DNA of 64,000 nt from Petrocella sp024636985 (GTDB taxonomy: Bacteria > Bacillota > Clostridia > Lachnospirales > Vallitaleaceae), in assembly GCA_024636985.1 (NCBI GenBank), contig JAGXFY010000052.1, positions 5,168 through 69,167 on the forward strand, read 5' to 3'. The position numbers were made by a program, and so were the translations under genes. Shown here one piece after another: positions 35,959 to 44,827 of this stretch. The notes below the pieces were generated by a model. That model made no database searches and was not told the DNA's origin. It saw only the letters and a list, made by a program, of their open reading frames with translations. Numbering within the stretch: position 1 is the stretch's first letter; every line of letters begins with the position of its first letter.

Positions 35959-38575
35959 ACCAGTTCTTTCCTATATGGGCATCTACGGTTAAGGGTACAC
36001 TGATTAATACCGCCTGTTCCATTTCTTCAACCAAGAGTGATTGAATGTATTCTTGTTCTTCTACCGGTGCTTCAATCAACAGTTCATCATGAACCTGAAG
36101 AATGAGTCTTGCTCGACTCTTTTCTTTAACCAGTCTCTTTTCTACATTGATCATAGCAATCTTTATTACATCGGCAGCACTACCTTGTATAGGCGTATTC
36201 ATAGCAACTCTTTCTCCAAAAGATCTTTGGACAAAATTACTTGAAGCAAGTTCAGGCACAGGTCGAATGCGGTTGTACATCGTTGTTACATAACCATCTG
36301 TTTTTGCCTGGCTAATACACGCATCTAAAAAGCTTTTTACTTTTGGATACTTTTCAAAATACTGATGGATATAAGCACCTGCCTCTTTTACACCGATATT
36401 CAAATCTTGACTTAACCCAAAAGCACTGATGCCATAAACGATACCAAAATTAACGGCTTTGGCATTACGTCTTTGAAGATCAGTTACTTCTTCAAAAGGG
36501 ATATGGAATACTTGTGAAGCCGTCATTCTATGAATATCTAACTCTTCTCTGAATGCTTTTATAAAGGATGCATCTTCTGAAAGATGGGCCAATAATCTTA
36601 ACTCAATCTGAGAATAATCTGCATCAATAAAAATGTAGCCTTCATCCGGTACAAATACTTTTCTTATTTCACGTCCCAGTTCCAAACGTATGGGTATGTT
36701 TTGTAAATTAGGATCTTGACTACTGATGCGTCCGGTGGAAGCAACTTTTTGGTTGAAAGTCGAATGTATACGTCCATCTTCCTGAATATAGTCAAATAAG
36801 CCATCCGCATAAGTTGATTTTAATTTTGTTAGTTGTCTGTAGGACATGACTGCATCCACAATAGGATGATATGGCCTAATTTTTTCAAGAATATCCACAG
36901 AAGTTGCGTAGCCAGTTTTCGTTTTTTTAGCAAAAGGTAAGGCCAGTTTTTCAAAAAGAATAACACCCAGCTGCTTAGGGGATGAGATGTTAAAGTTTTC
37001 TCCTGCCATCTCAAATATTTCCTTTTCCAAAATCTCAATACTTATTCTAAGCCTTTCAGCAAAGGCTTTTAATTGTTCACCATCCACTTTTATACCCCGC
37101 TTTTCCATGCGGTATAAAACATATAATAATGGTAGTTCAATTGTATTATATAAGCCCATCAGATTCTTATCATCAACTTCTTTAACTATCTTAGGATAGG
37201 CTTGCTTAATCGCTCTAACTGCTAGTACACCACGGTCTATTAATTCATTTTCATCAATGTCCATCAAAGCTTTAATGGATTTACCCTTACCTAAAAATCC
37301 GTCATCCGCCATGTAGGATATGCCACCATACTCAGCAGCAATTTTATCGATTTCGTAATGACTCGATACAGGGTTAATCAGATACATCATAAGTGATACA
37401 TCGGTTATAGATTTTGCATAAAGATGCATAGGTGCATCAATTTGATGCAACTGATATTTAAGATCATATGTAATCTTTTTAATAGTCTCATTCATGAGCA
37501 AGTCATTAATGGTCTTATAAATCAGTGCTTTGTCAATAAGTCTACTATCAGTATAATAATAGGTTGTCTGATCACATATAAAAGTAAGACCGGTCATACT
37601 CTTATCATAGAAAAGATAATAATAACATTCTTTAGCACCCTCTAATAGACGCTCTAACTGATCAATGTCACTAATTTTTTCCACATTCATATCCGGTTCT
37701 TTTTCCACTTTTATATCTGTAAATTTGCCCAGTAAGGAATTGAGGTTCAATCTGACAAAATAATCAAAAGCCTCTTTTGTATAGATCTCACCGACCTCAC
37801 TTTTATCAAGACTAAAATCAAGATCAACATCTGTTATGATTGTCGCCAGTTTACGACTCAGCAGGGCTTGATCGATATACTCTGTCATCTTCCCTTTTAG
37901 GCCTTTAGCAAAACCCTCTCTCTCTTCATAAGCGGCTTCTATTGTATGATATGTAGATATAAGCTTTAATGCTGTTTTCTCACCTACACCGGGTATGCCA
38001 GGTATATTATCAGAGGCATCGCCCATAAGGCCCTTTACATCAATAAACTCTGTAGGTGTTACACCGAGCATATCCATAACATCTCTATCATAATACTGTT
38101 CGTATGTGGTTGTTCCACTTTTCGTTCTTGGAATTATAATTTTAGTACGTTCTGTGGCCAATTGTAACATATCTTTATCGCCGGATAATATGGCTACTTC
38201 AAAAAGATTCTGTTCTCCGGTTCGTGCCAATGTTCCAAGTACATCATCTGCTTCAAAGCCTTGGATTTCACATATAGATATGTTCATCGTGTTTAATACT
38301 TCTTTTACAAGTACCATTTGTGGTCTTAGTTCTTCAGGCATACTTTTTCTTGTGCCTTTATAATCTTTAAAAATTTCGTTTCTAAAGGTAGGTCCCTTTA
38401 AGTCAAAAGCTATGACCACATGGGTCGCTTTTTCATCTTCTATTATTTTCGTTACAATATTAATAAAACCATATACAGCATTTGTATACTCGCCTTCACT
38501 ATTACTTAATAAAGGTATGCCATAGAAGGCTCGGTTCATAATACTATTTCCATCCACCAGTAAAAGTTTTTTCAT
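35945..38575 (-). CDS. polA: DNA polymerase I
   Basis: 876 residues. An N-terminal 5'-3' exonuclease (1-290; VDGNSIMNRAFYG, GDKDMLQL, DNIPGIPGVGEKTA) is followed by a degenerate 3'-5' exonuclease region without the usual acidic DxE, as in Bacillus Pol I. The polymerase domain has motif A DADYSQIELRLLAHL, motif B RRNAKAVNFGIVYG and motif C VHDELLIE. It fills gaps in lagging-strand synthesis and repair. It is the first gene of a polA-coaE-lipoprotein-ftsA-like run. Confidence 0.97.
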   Translation of the reverse strand: MKKLLLVDGNSIMNRAFYGIPLLSNSEGEYTNAVYGFINIVTKIIEDEKATHVVIAFDLKGPTFRNEIFKDYKGTRKSMPEELRPQMVLVKEVLNTMNISICEIQGFEADDVLGTLARTGEQNLFEVAILSGDKDMLQLATERTKIIIPRTKSGTTTYEQYYDRDVMDMLGVTPTEFIDVKGLMGDASDNIPGIPGVGEKTALKLISTYHTIEAAYEEREGFAKGLKGKMTEYIDQALLSRKLATIITDVDLDFSLDKSEVGEIYTKEAFDYFVRLNLNSLLGKFTDIKVEKEPDMNVEKISDIDQLERLLEGAKECYYYLFYDKSMTGLTFICDQTTYYYTDSRLIDKALIYKTINDLLMNETIKKITYDLKYQLHQIDAPMHLYAKSITDVSLMMYLINPVSSHYEIDKIAAEYGGISYMADDGFLGKGKSIKALMDIDENELIDRGVLAVRAIKQAYPKIVKEVDDKNLMGLYNTIELPLLYVLYRMEKRGIKVDGEQLKAFAERLRISIEILEKEIFEMAGENFNISSPKQLGVILFEKLALPFAKKTKTGYATSVDILEKIRPYHPIVDAVMSYRQLTKLKSTYADGLFDYIQEDGRIHSTFNQKVASTGRISSQDPNLQNIPIRLELGREIRKVFVPDEGYIFIDADYSQIELRLLAHLSEDASFIKAFREELDIHRMTASQVFHIPFEEVTDLQRRNAKAVNFGIVYGISAFGLSQDLNIGVKEAGAYIHQYFEKYPKVKSFLDACISQAKTDGYVTTMYNRIRPVPELASSNFVQRSFGERVAMNTPIQGSAADVIKIAMINVEKRLVKEKSRARLILQVHDELLIEAPVEEQEYIQSLLVEEMEQAVLISVPLTVDAHIGKNWYESK

Positions 38576-38724
38576 ACTCTCCCCCGATTTCTATAAGTAC
38601 AACGCTGTCAAGTTACCATGAGTCCCTTAGTATTATAACAAACATCTATCCTATTCACCACAACAAAGTGAGGTATTCATAACAAAAGTAGTTATATTTA
38701 GGAAAGGTGTACTTTCCAAAATAA

Positions 38725-38757
38725 AAAAAGATGTCTTCATGTAGAAAACATCTTTTT
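38725..38757. terminator. terminator after the anti-sigma gene
   Basis: AAAAAGATGT (38725-38734) pairs with ACATCTTTTT (38748-38757). On the minus strand a seven-base U-run follows. It is eight bases past the anti-sigma stop. Confidence 0.9.
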
Positions 38758-38765
38758 ATTCATTG

Positions 38766-39398
38766 TTAGAATTTTAGTTTGATATACCCAATGAGTAATC
38801 CTAAGATGAGGATACCACCTACCATTACGATGATCCAACCTTTGTCATATGGAACGCCAAATAAATCGTACCCATACAGATGATCAACCTCTTGTAGTAA
38901 GCTATCACTTGTAGCTTTCTGACTGCGCTCATTTTCATTCGATGCTCTTGATAAAGAGGCATCCTCAGATTCAGTTGCTTCCATTGCAACACCTACATCC
39001 CCACTATCTTCACTTAAGGCGGACATGGATAGCATTTCTTCTGAAACTTCATCATTACTCATATTTTTTTCTTGATTCAGGTTATTAAGTCCAATTAAAC
39101 TAAATACCAATACAAAAACAATGACAGCAGCAATGTTAAGCTGTTTTAAGAATACAATATTTTGTCTTTTCTTAGGGCGTTTTTCTATTTTTTTCATCAA
39201 ACGTTCATGAAAATCAGAAGGCAAATCAACTTCATCTGTCGATTGAAGTACTTGATGGATAGACATGAGGATTTCATAGTCTTTACGACAAACATCACAA
39301 TCTTCTATATGTGCCATCAATAGTACTTCATTACTATGATCCAAACTTTTGTCCATGTGTTGGTGTATCCATTCTCGGGCTTTTATACACTCCATCAT
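38766..39398 (-). CDS. zinc-finger anti-sigma factor, two membrane helices
   Basis: About 210 residues. The N-terminal zf-HC2 motif is H-x3-C-x2-C in AHIEDCDVC, typical of ZAS anti-sigma domains. A membrane helix follows at about 80-100 and a second at the C-terminus (GWIIVMVGGILILGLLIGYI), with an acidic Ser/Met-rich extracellular stretch between. It would hold the ECF sigma factor encoded just upstream. AGGAGG precedes an ATGATG; either ATG may be used. Confidence 0.88.
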   Translation of the reverse strand: MMECIKAREWIHQHMDKSLDHSNEVLLMAHIEDCDVCRKDYEILMSIHQVLQSTDEVDLPSDFHERLMKKIEKRPKKRQNIVFLKQLNIAAVIVFVLVFSLIGLNNLNQEKNMSNDEVSEEMLSMSALSEDSGDVGVAMEATESEDASLSRASNENERSQKATSDSLLQEVDHLYGYDLFGVPYDKGWIIVMVGGILILGLLIGYIKLKF

Positions 39399-39426
39399 CT
39401 CGCCTCCTTTCATTATTTTAGACGCT

Positions 39427-40020
39427 TTAACTGGCAGTTTGTTCCCGCTTTTTAATAATAATATCTTTTAGGGCTTGTCTTGCTCTTGAAATTCTCGATT
39501 TGGTCGTACCCAGATTACATTCCAACATCTTTGCGATCTCATCATAACTGTATCCGTATATGTCTCGATATATGATTAAAATCTTCTGGTCTTCTTTTAG
39601 CTGATCCATTGCATTGCGGACTTCCATAACCGTTTCATTTTGCAATACTTCTTGTTCCGGTGTTAGGCTATGGTCGACAAACTGCCTTGTAATGCTTTCA
39701 TCATCCAAACCAACCTTAACTTCCATTGTGGTAGTGTGTTCCAGGTGACGCTTACGTTTGCGGTACTCATCAATACAGGTGTTCATAGCAAGTCTATGAA
39801 GCCATGTACTAAAGGCAGATTCAAATTTGAATTTATCAAGGTTATTATATACCTTTATTAACACCTCTTGTGCAGCATCATAGGCATCTTGTTCATTCTT
39901 AAACATTTGCATAGCAATGTTATATACTTTCTTTTCATAAGGAAGAATAAGTTTCTCAAATGCCTTAGAATCACCATTAACGGCATTCTTTATTAACTTA
40001 TGTTCTAATTTCGTTGACAC
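39427..40020 (-). CDS. ECF RNA polymerase sigma factor
   Basis: 197 residues from a GTG start with AAGGTG upstream. Region 2 has YDAAQEVLIKVYNNLDKF and FSTWLHRLAMNTCIDEYRKRKR; region 4 has LIIYRDIYGYSYDEIAKMLECNLGTTKSRISRARQALK. It is followed by its anti-sigma gene 28 bases on, an arrangement like SigW/RsiW-type envelope stress pairs. An autoregulated promoter is expected, but I could not identify one with confidence. Confidence 0.93.
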   Translation of the reverse strand: MSTKLEHKLIKNAVNGDSKAFEKLILPYEKKVYNIAMQMFKNEQDAYDAAQEVLIKVYNNLDKFKFESAFSTWLHRLAMNTCIDEYRKRKRHLEHTTTMEVKVGLDDESITRQFVDHSLTPEQEVLQNETVMEVRNAMDQLKEDQKILIIYRDIYGYSYDEIAKMLECNLGTTKSRISRARQALKDIIIKKREQTAS

Positions 40021-40176
40021 TTGATCACCTTCTTATTTGATTACTTTATTTGCTTTTATCTTTGCAATATCGCTTATAATTATAGCATAAATAATCATAA
40101 GCGGCACTACTATTAATGCAACATTCTCATTACAAATGTTGGTTAAAGGGTTTCAAATCAATTAAAAATAAATCTA

Positions 40177-40205
40177 TTGCGTTTTACTATTTTATATGAT
40201 ATTAT
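40177..40205 (+). promoter_or_regulatory. promoter of the tRNA-Leu gene
   Basis: TTGCGT (40177-40182), 17-bp spacer, TATTAT (40200-40205), about 36 bases ahead of the mature tRNA. Confidence 0.65.
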
Positions 40206-40241
40206 ATAAAAACGTCATCAGCACCTACATTATATTCAACT

Positions 40242-40325
40242 GCGGATATGGCGGAATAGGCAGACGCATCAGACTCAAAATCTGACGCTGGTGACAGTGT
40301 GTGGGTTCGACTCCCACTATCCGCA
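40242..40325 (+). tRNA. tRNA-Leu, anticodon CAA
   Basis: 84-nt class II tRNA. The acceptor stem GCGGATA/TATCCGC is perfect, with discriminator A and no encoded CCA. Anticodon stem TCAGA/TCTGA closes a loop CTCAAAA, giving CAA, which reads UUG leucine codons. A long variable arm and the T-loop GGTTCGACTCC are present. It stands alone on the plus strand. Confidence 0.96.
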
Positions 40326-40433
40326 TTCATACAAGGTTTTAATAGATTTTATATTATTTATTTACATGAGACACATCAGACTTTTTAAGAAATTAAACAA
40401 GGTTTGACGTGTTTTTTTATTTGATGTTTACTA

Positions 40434-41321
40434 TTATGTAATGGATGCCTCATAAATAGACTGGATAGATTGATCCATCATCGTATTAAATGCAGCATCA
40501 CTTTGCTTCGCATTTAATCCTTCAGATAAAGCTCTTGAAAAACTTGCAATCAACTTATGATTGCGACTCAGTTTTTCATTGGCCTCATTTCTTGAGTATC
40601 CTCCTGATAAAGCAACCACTCTAAGAGCACTAGGATGGTTAATGATTTCTAAATAAAAATCATCAATATCAGGTATCGTCAGTTTAAGCATAACCTGATA
40701 TTCTGGGTCGAGCTGAGTAAGGTGATGCAGTAATTCTTTTTTAAGAATTTCTTCCGCTTTTTCTTTGTTAGGCATATGAATATCTATCTCCGGTTCAATA
40801 ATCGGTACAAGTCCTGCATCCCAAATAATCTTACCAATATCAAATTGTTGCTTAACCAATGTTTTTATTCCGGTTTCATTGGCTTCTTTTATTACTGAGC
40901 GCATTTTAGTACCAAAAATATGCCTTTCTTCTGCCTGTATAAGTAATGTATCAAGATTTGGCATTGGTTTCATTAACTGCACGCCGTTTTCCAAATCAGC
41001 CAACCCTTGATCCACTTTTAAAATTGGTACAATGCCTTTCTCTTCCCATAGGTAATCAGCAGAATATTTATCTCCTACTTTCATATTCATTGTCTTTTCA
41101 AAAAGAATTGCAGCAAGAATTCTATCTTTTGTAAAGGCTGGACTTTTCATAATCCTAGATCGCATTTCATGTACCAATTGAAACATTTCTTCTTCATTTG
41201 AATAGGCTTCTTTAGGAATTCCATAGGATTCAAGGGCCTTCGGTGTGCTCCCGCCACTTTGATCAAGAGCTGCAATAAAACCATCGTCTTTTTTCATACG
41301 TTCAAATTGTACTATATTCAT
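40434..41321 (-). CDS. class I fructose-bisphosphate aldolase
   Basis: 295 residues, the short bacterial class I aldolase type. It has ALDQSGGSTPKALESYGI near the N-terminus, a central VPILKVDQGLADLENGVQLMKP, IEPEIDIHMPNKEKAEEIL, VMLKLTIPDID with the likely Schiff-base Lys, and VVALSGGYSRNEA as phosphate site. It interconverts fructose 1,6-bisphosphate with two triose phosphates. It is a single gene with its own promoter. Confidence 0.93.
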   Translation of the reverse strand: MNIVQFERMKKDDGFIAALDQSGGSTPKALESYGIPKEAYSNEEEMFQLVHEMRSRIMKSPAFTKDRILAAILFEKTMNMKVGDKYSADYLWEEKGIVPILKVDQGLADLENGVQLMKPMPNLDTLLIQAEERHIFGTKMRSVIKEANETGIKTLVKQQFDIGKIIWDAGLVPIIEPEIDIHMPNKEKAEEILKKELLHHLTQLDPEYQVMLKLTIPDIDDFYLEIINHPSALRVVALSGGYSRNEANEKLSRNHKLIASFSRALSEGLNAKQSDAAFNTMMDQSIQSIYEASIT

Positions 41322-41358
41322 AAAAACACCTCCATTTAGAATTAACTGTTGCTCCTTT

Positions 41359-41388
41359 AGTATACACCTTATTTTGAAAAACTACCAA
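41359..41388 (-). promoter_or_regulatory. promoter of the aldolase gene
   Basis: On the minus strand TTGGTA (41388-41383), 18-bp spacer, TATACT (41364-41359). Confidence 0.65.
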
Positions 41389-41401
41389 AAGGTTGCTTCT
41401 A

Positions 41402-41431
41402 CCAAAAAAAGAAACCTCTTACGAGATTTCT
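41402..41431 (-). terminator. terminator after the NUDIX gene
   Basis: AGAAACCTC (41410-41418) pairs with GAGATTTCT (41423-41431) with one mismatch and a TTAC loop. Seven U residues follow on the minus strand. Confidence 0.75.
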
Positions 41432-41436
41432 TTCTA

Positions 41437-41889
41437 TTACATATATTTCTTATTACCCCACATATTGCAACGCCTTAGTTCTAAAAATTCACTATAAGCC
41501 AATTCTAATATGTGTTTTTCATTGGTGAACTTAAGCATGTGAATGGCTTCATGATACTTATAGTACCCTGAATCAACAAAGTACTCTTCCTTTTGTGGTT
41601 TGGTATAGTAATTGTTCGCTTTCATCAAATACCAATTGACATCCTTTTGAATTTGTTCATTTGCTGCCATAAAAGAATACTGGCTTTTTCCAAGATATTT
41701 GATGATTTGACCACTTACACCCGCCTCTTCAGCAACTTCTCTAAGGGCGGTCTCCTTATACTCTTCATTTGGCTCAACTGTACCTTTAGGTAATACCCAT
41801 GCGTCATACCTATTTTTATAATTCTTATAGAGTAACAATATTTTGCCTTTATGAATTACAACCCCACCACAACTTACAGCTTCTTTCAT
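41437..41889 (-). CDS. NUDIX hydrolase
   Basis: 150 residues. The Nudix box is complete: G36-x5-E-x7-REV-x-EEAG in GTVEPNEEYKETALREVAEE. The N-terminus SCGGVVIHKGKILLLYKN and the C-terminal FVDSGYYKYHEAIHMLKF resemble diadenosine-polyphosphate or nucleotide-sugar clearing Nudix enzymes. The substrate cannot be assigned. It is followed by a terminator. Confidence 0.92.
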   Translation of the reverse strand: MKEAVSCGGVVIHKGKILLLYKNYKNRYDAWVLPKGTVEPNEEYKETALREVAEEAGVSGQIIKYLGKSQYSFMAANEQIQKDVNWYLMKANNYYTKPQKEEYFVDSGYYKYHEAIHMLKFTNEKHILELAYSEFLELRRCNMWGNKKYM

Positions 41890-42020
41890 AAAATCAGCCT
41901 CCTCGTTTATGGGTGCTCTTCATTTACTTGACTCTAAGTTGATTGCCAAGCTATTAAAAAGTTTGATTGAACTTAGTATACCTTCATTCTTATTAACTTT
42001 CAACCTTTTTAATACATCTA

Positions 42021-43436
42021 CTATTTTTCAATAAGGTAAGCGTCTAATAATGCTTTCGCAATAGGAACCGCATGGGCAGATCCTGTGCCTACATTTTCCA
42101 CTACCACAGCTAAGGCAATTCTTGGCTCTTCGATAGGCGCATAGCCCACATACCAAGCATGAGCAGCACCTGTTGAATTATCAGCTGATCCTGTCTTACT
42201 TGCTACAGTGTATTGACTGTTACTAAGTTGTATTGCCGTTCCTTCTTCACTGGTTTTCTTCATGAAGCCCTCTATAAGTTTTACATCTTCTTCTGAAATA
42301 ACCCTACCTGTATCCATGATTTTTTGCTCACGAATGACAGATTCATCCTCTGCAATAACTTGACTAACCAGATAAGGCCTAATAAGATGACCATCATTAG
42401 CCAAAATAGATACCATCATAGCGTTATTAAGGGGTGTTACCAGTGTTTTCCCTTGACCAATGACTGTTTCTGCCCGCTCAGAAGCCGATTTCTGATTTTC
42501 GATGCCATATCGACTGTTACTCGTTTCCAGTTCTAACTCTAGCCTTTGATTGTACCCAAACATCTCCGTCAAATTGTGCAATTGGTTCATATCTATTTGT
42601 TCACCTATATGTGCAAAAGCGGTATTACAAGATACAGCAAAAGCTTCTTCAAGGGTCAAATCACCATGAACCTTATTATTATAGCAATGAATGGTTTTCT
42701 CTCCAAAAGTATCTTTCCCTAGACACTTATAACTGAAATCACTGGCTTCATGATTTTGCAAATATGCTAAAGCAGTAAGGATTTTGAAGGTAGAGCCTGG
42801 CGGATACAGACCTTGAGTGCTACGGTTCAACAAGGTTGCTGAGGCTTCATCTTTAAGATAAGTACTATAATTGGTAGAAATATTATTAGGATCATAATCC
42901 GGCGTCGATACCATCGCGAGTATTTTACCCGTTTTAGGTTCAATAGCTACAATAGCCCCTTTATTATTGCCGAGTAAGGTTCTACCCAGTTGTTGCAAAT
43001 CCAAATCTAGGGTCGTAACAACCGAGTGTCCCTTAGGCTGATCATTGGTAAAACCTTCCATGAATTTATCCCAGAGATTCTCTTTCGTACGAATTAGATC
43101 CAAATAACTATAGGCTTCGATGCCTGATTTACCATATCCCATATAGCCAACCACATGTGCAAAAAGAGATCCATAGGGATACATACGAATTTGTTGATTA
43201 TTTTCTATTTTACTTGTTGCTAATATATGACCATTGCCATCTAATATGTCACCTCTTATAACGCTACTTTCTATGGCTTGAAGTCTCGGATTGTAGTCAT
43301 TGACAACCAAATTATCGCTTTGAAAAACAACATAATAAATTATATTCAAACCTAAAATTAAAAATAAGAGGACTATGAGAGACCTTATTCTTTTTAAAGG
43401 TTTATTTCTATCTTCTAGCCTTTTATTTGAATTCAT
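42021..43436 (-). CDS. penicillin-binding protein, transpeptidase (PBP2/FtsI-like)
   Basis: 471 residues. One N-terminal membrane helix (about 19-40), a short dimerisation region (DYNPRLQAIESSVIRGDILD), and the transpeptidase domain with SxxK STFK in YPPGSTFKIL, SCN in VSCNTAFAHIG and KTGSA in ASKTGSADNS. It cross-links peptidoglycan outside the membrane. It follows the FtsW/RodA gene by five bases, so the two form a SEDS-PBP pair (polymerase plus cross-linker). Short family members of this type resemble PbpA of Actinobacteria and Clostridia. Confidence 0.93.
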   Translation of the reverse strand: MNSNKRLEDRNKPLKRIRSLIVLLFLILGLNIIYYVVFQSDNLVVNDYNPRLQAIESSVIRGDILDGNGHILATSKIENNQQIRMYPYGSLFAHVVGYMGYGKSGIEAYSYLDLIRTKENLWDKFMEGFTNDQPKGHSVVTTLDLDLQQLGRTLLGNNKGAIVAIEPKTGKILAMVSTPDYDPNNISTNYSTYLKDEASATLLNRSTQGLYPPGSTFKILTALAYLQNHEASDFSYKCLGKDTFGEKTIHCYNNKVHGDLTLEEAFAVSCNTAFAHIGEQIDMNQLHNLTEMFGYNQRLELELETSNSRYGIENQKSASERAETVIGQGKTLVTPLNNAMMVSILANDGHLIRPYLVSQVIAEDESVIREQKIMDTGRVISEEDVKLIEGFMKKTSEEGTAIQLSNSQYTVASKTGSADNSTGAAHAWYVGYAPIEEPRIALAVVVENVGTGSAHAVPIAKALLDAYLIEK

Positions 43437-43441
43437 TTTTA

Positions 43442-44827
43442 TTAAGCCTCACAATTTTCTTCATCTGGTAGCATTTGATCCATTAGTTTTTCTTTCTTCC
43501 GTAACATTTCTTTTTTATACTGTCGATCTTCATTCATTTTTATGCCTTGTAATATACCTAACATGATAAAGGTAGATACAAGAGAAGATCCACCATAGCT
43601 CACAAATGGTAAGGTAACACCGGTAAGCGGAATCGCTTTGGTTACACCACCTATGATTAAAAAACTCTGAATAGCAATAATAATCAATATGCCTGAACCC
43701 ATTAGAAAATTAAAATCATTTTGAGATTTTTCGACCATTTGAATGCCAAAAAGAAAAAAATATACAATCATAATAATGATCCCCAGTCCAACCACCAAAC
43801 CTAATTCCTCCACAATCGCAGAGTAGATAAAATCTGTTGTAACCACCGGTATTTTATTAGGAAGGCCTAAAGTTAAGCCACGCCCAAATAACCCACCATT
43901 ACCAATGGCGAATAAAGATTGGGTAATCTGATAACCTGTATTGTCTATGTCAGAAAAAGGATCAATCCAAGTATCAATACGTACTCTGACATGCCAAAAA
44001 AATCGGTAAGCAAAAAACCCGCCTACCATCGTCATAATGGTCCCCCCAATAATATACATTCTATTCCTCGTATACACATAACTCATTAAAATAAAAACCG
44101 AATAAAAAATAAGTGCTGATCCTAGATCTCGTTGATACACTTGTATGATAACCATACCCATTGTGATGGTTCCGGTGACAAATAAGGATAATTTTTCGTG
44201 TTCATAAAATTGGGTCAAAGTAGAAGCCAAAAAAACGATATACAATATCTTGACAACTTCTGAAGGCTGAAAGGTGAAGCTACCGATACGCATCCAATTT
44301 GTGGCACCATTGATGGTTTCATTGGTCATGACCAACAAGACAACGGCTAGAATAATCGATGGGACCCCCAAATACTTGATAAAATTCATTCGACTATATA
44401 GAAATACTACCGCAAATACTACGACATAGGCCAAGCAGGATAGATAAAACTGTTTAAGACCCAGATTTATACTCAACCTACCCAATAGTATGAAACTGAT
44501 TACAAGTAAAAACTGCCCAATACTCCAAAGGGGTAAAATTGTTTTACTCATATAAAGGTTTACAATATGACCGGATAATAAGATTAAGCCAATCTGTCCT
44601 AAGTAAATCATAATGACTTTATATTCAAACTCATAATGATAGAGCAAAACTGTATAGGCCACCAAATGAAAAAATAGAATGATAACCGTTTGAAGCCTAT
44701 GGTAATCATAGGCGCGTTCCGTATTTTTATGCTTAATAAGCGTAAACTGAATGGCCAAAATGCTAATATAACCCATCGTCAAGAGAGATAAGCATAAAGC
44801 TGCCAAACCAACATAAAATTCAAACAT
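43442..44827 (-). CDS. SEDS-family peptidoglycan polymerase (FtsW/RodA/SpoVE)
   Basis: 461 residues with about ten to twelve membrane helices. Family motifs NGATNWMRIGSFTFQPSEVVKI, GRGLTLGLPNKIPVVTTDFI and PLTGVTLPFVSYGGSS are intact. It polymerises lipid II glycan chains together with the PBP encoded just downstream. Whether it serves division, elongation or sporulation cannot be told from sequence; zapA two genes upstream favours a division link. Confidence 0.94.
   Translation of the reverse strand: MFEFYVGLAALCLSLLTMGYISILAIQFTLIKHKNTERAYDYHRLQTVIILFFHLVAYTVLLYHYEFEYKVIMIYLGQIGLILLSGHIVNLYMSKTILPLWSIGQFLLVISFILLGRLSINLGLKQFYLSCLAYVVVFAVVFLYSRMNFIKYLGVPSIILAVVLLVMTNETINGATNWMRIGSFTFQPSEVVKILYIVFLASTLTQFYEHEKLSLFVTGTITMGMVIIQVYQRDLGSALIFYSVFILMSYVYTRNRMYIIGGTIMTMVGGFFAYRFFWHVRVRIDTWIDPFSDIDNTGYQITQSLFAIGNGGLFGRGLTLGLPNKIPVVTTDFIYSAIVEELGLVVGLGIIIMIVYFFLFGIQMVEKSQNDFNFLMGSGILIIIAIQSFLIIGGVTKAIPLTGVTLPFVSYGGSSLVSTFIMLGILQGIKMNEDRQYKKEMLRKKEKLMDQMLPDEENCEA

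Noticed and set aside
40367..40420. terminator downstream of tRNA-Leu
   Set aside because: ACACATCA and TGACGTGT pair with a mismatch before a U-run; plausible but too weak to list as a feature.
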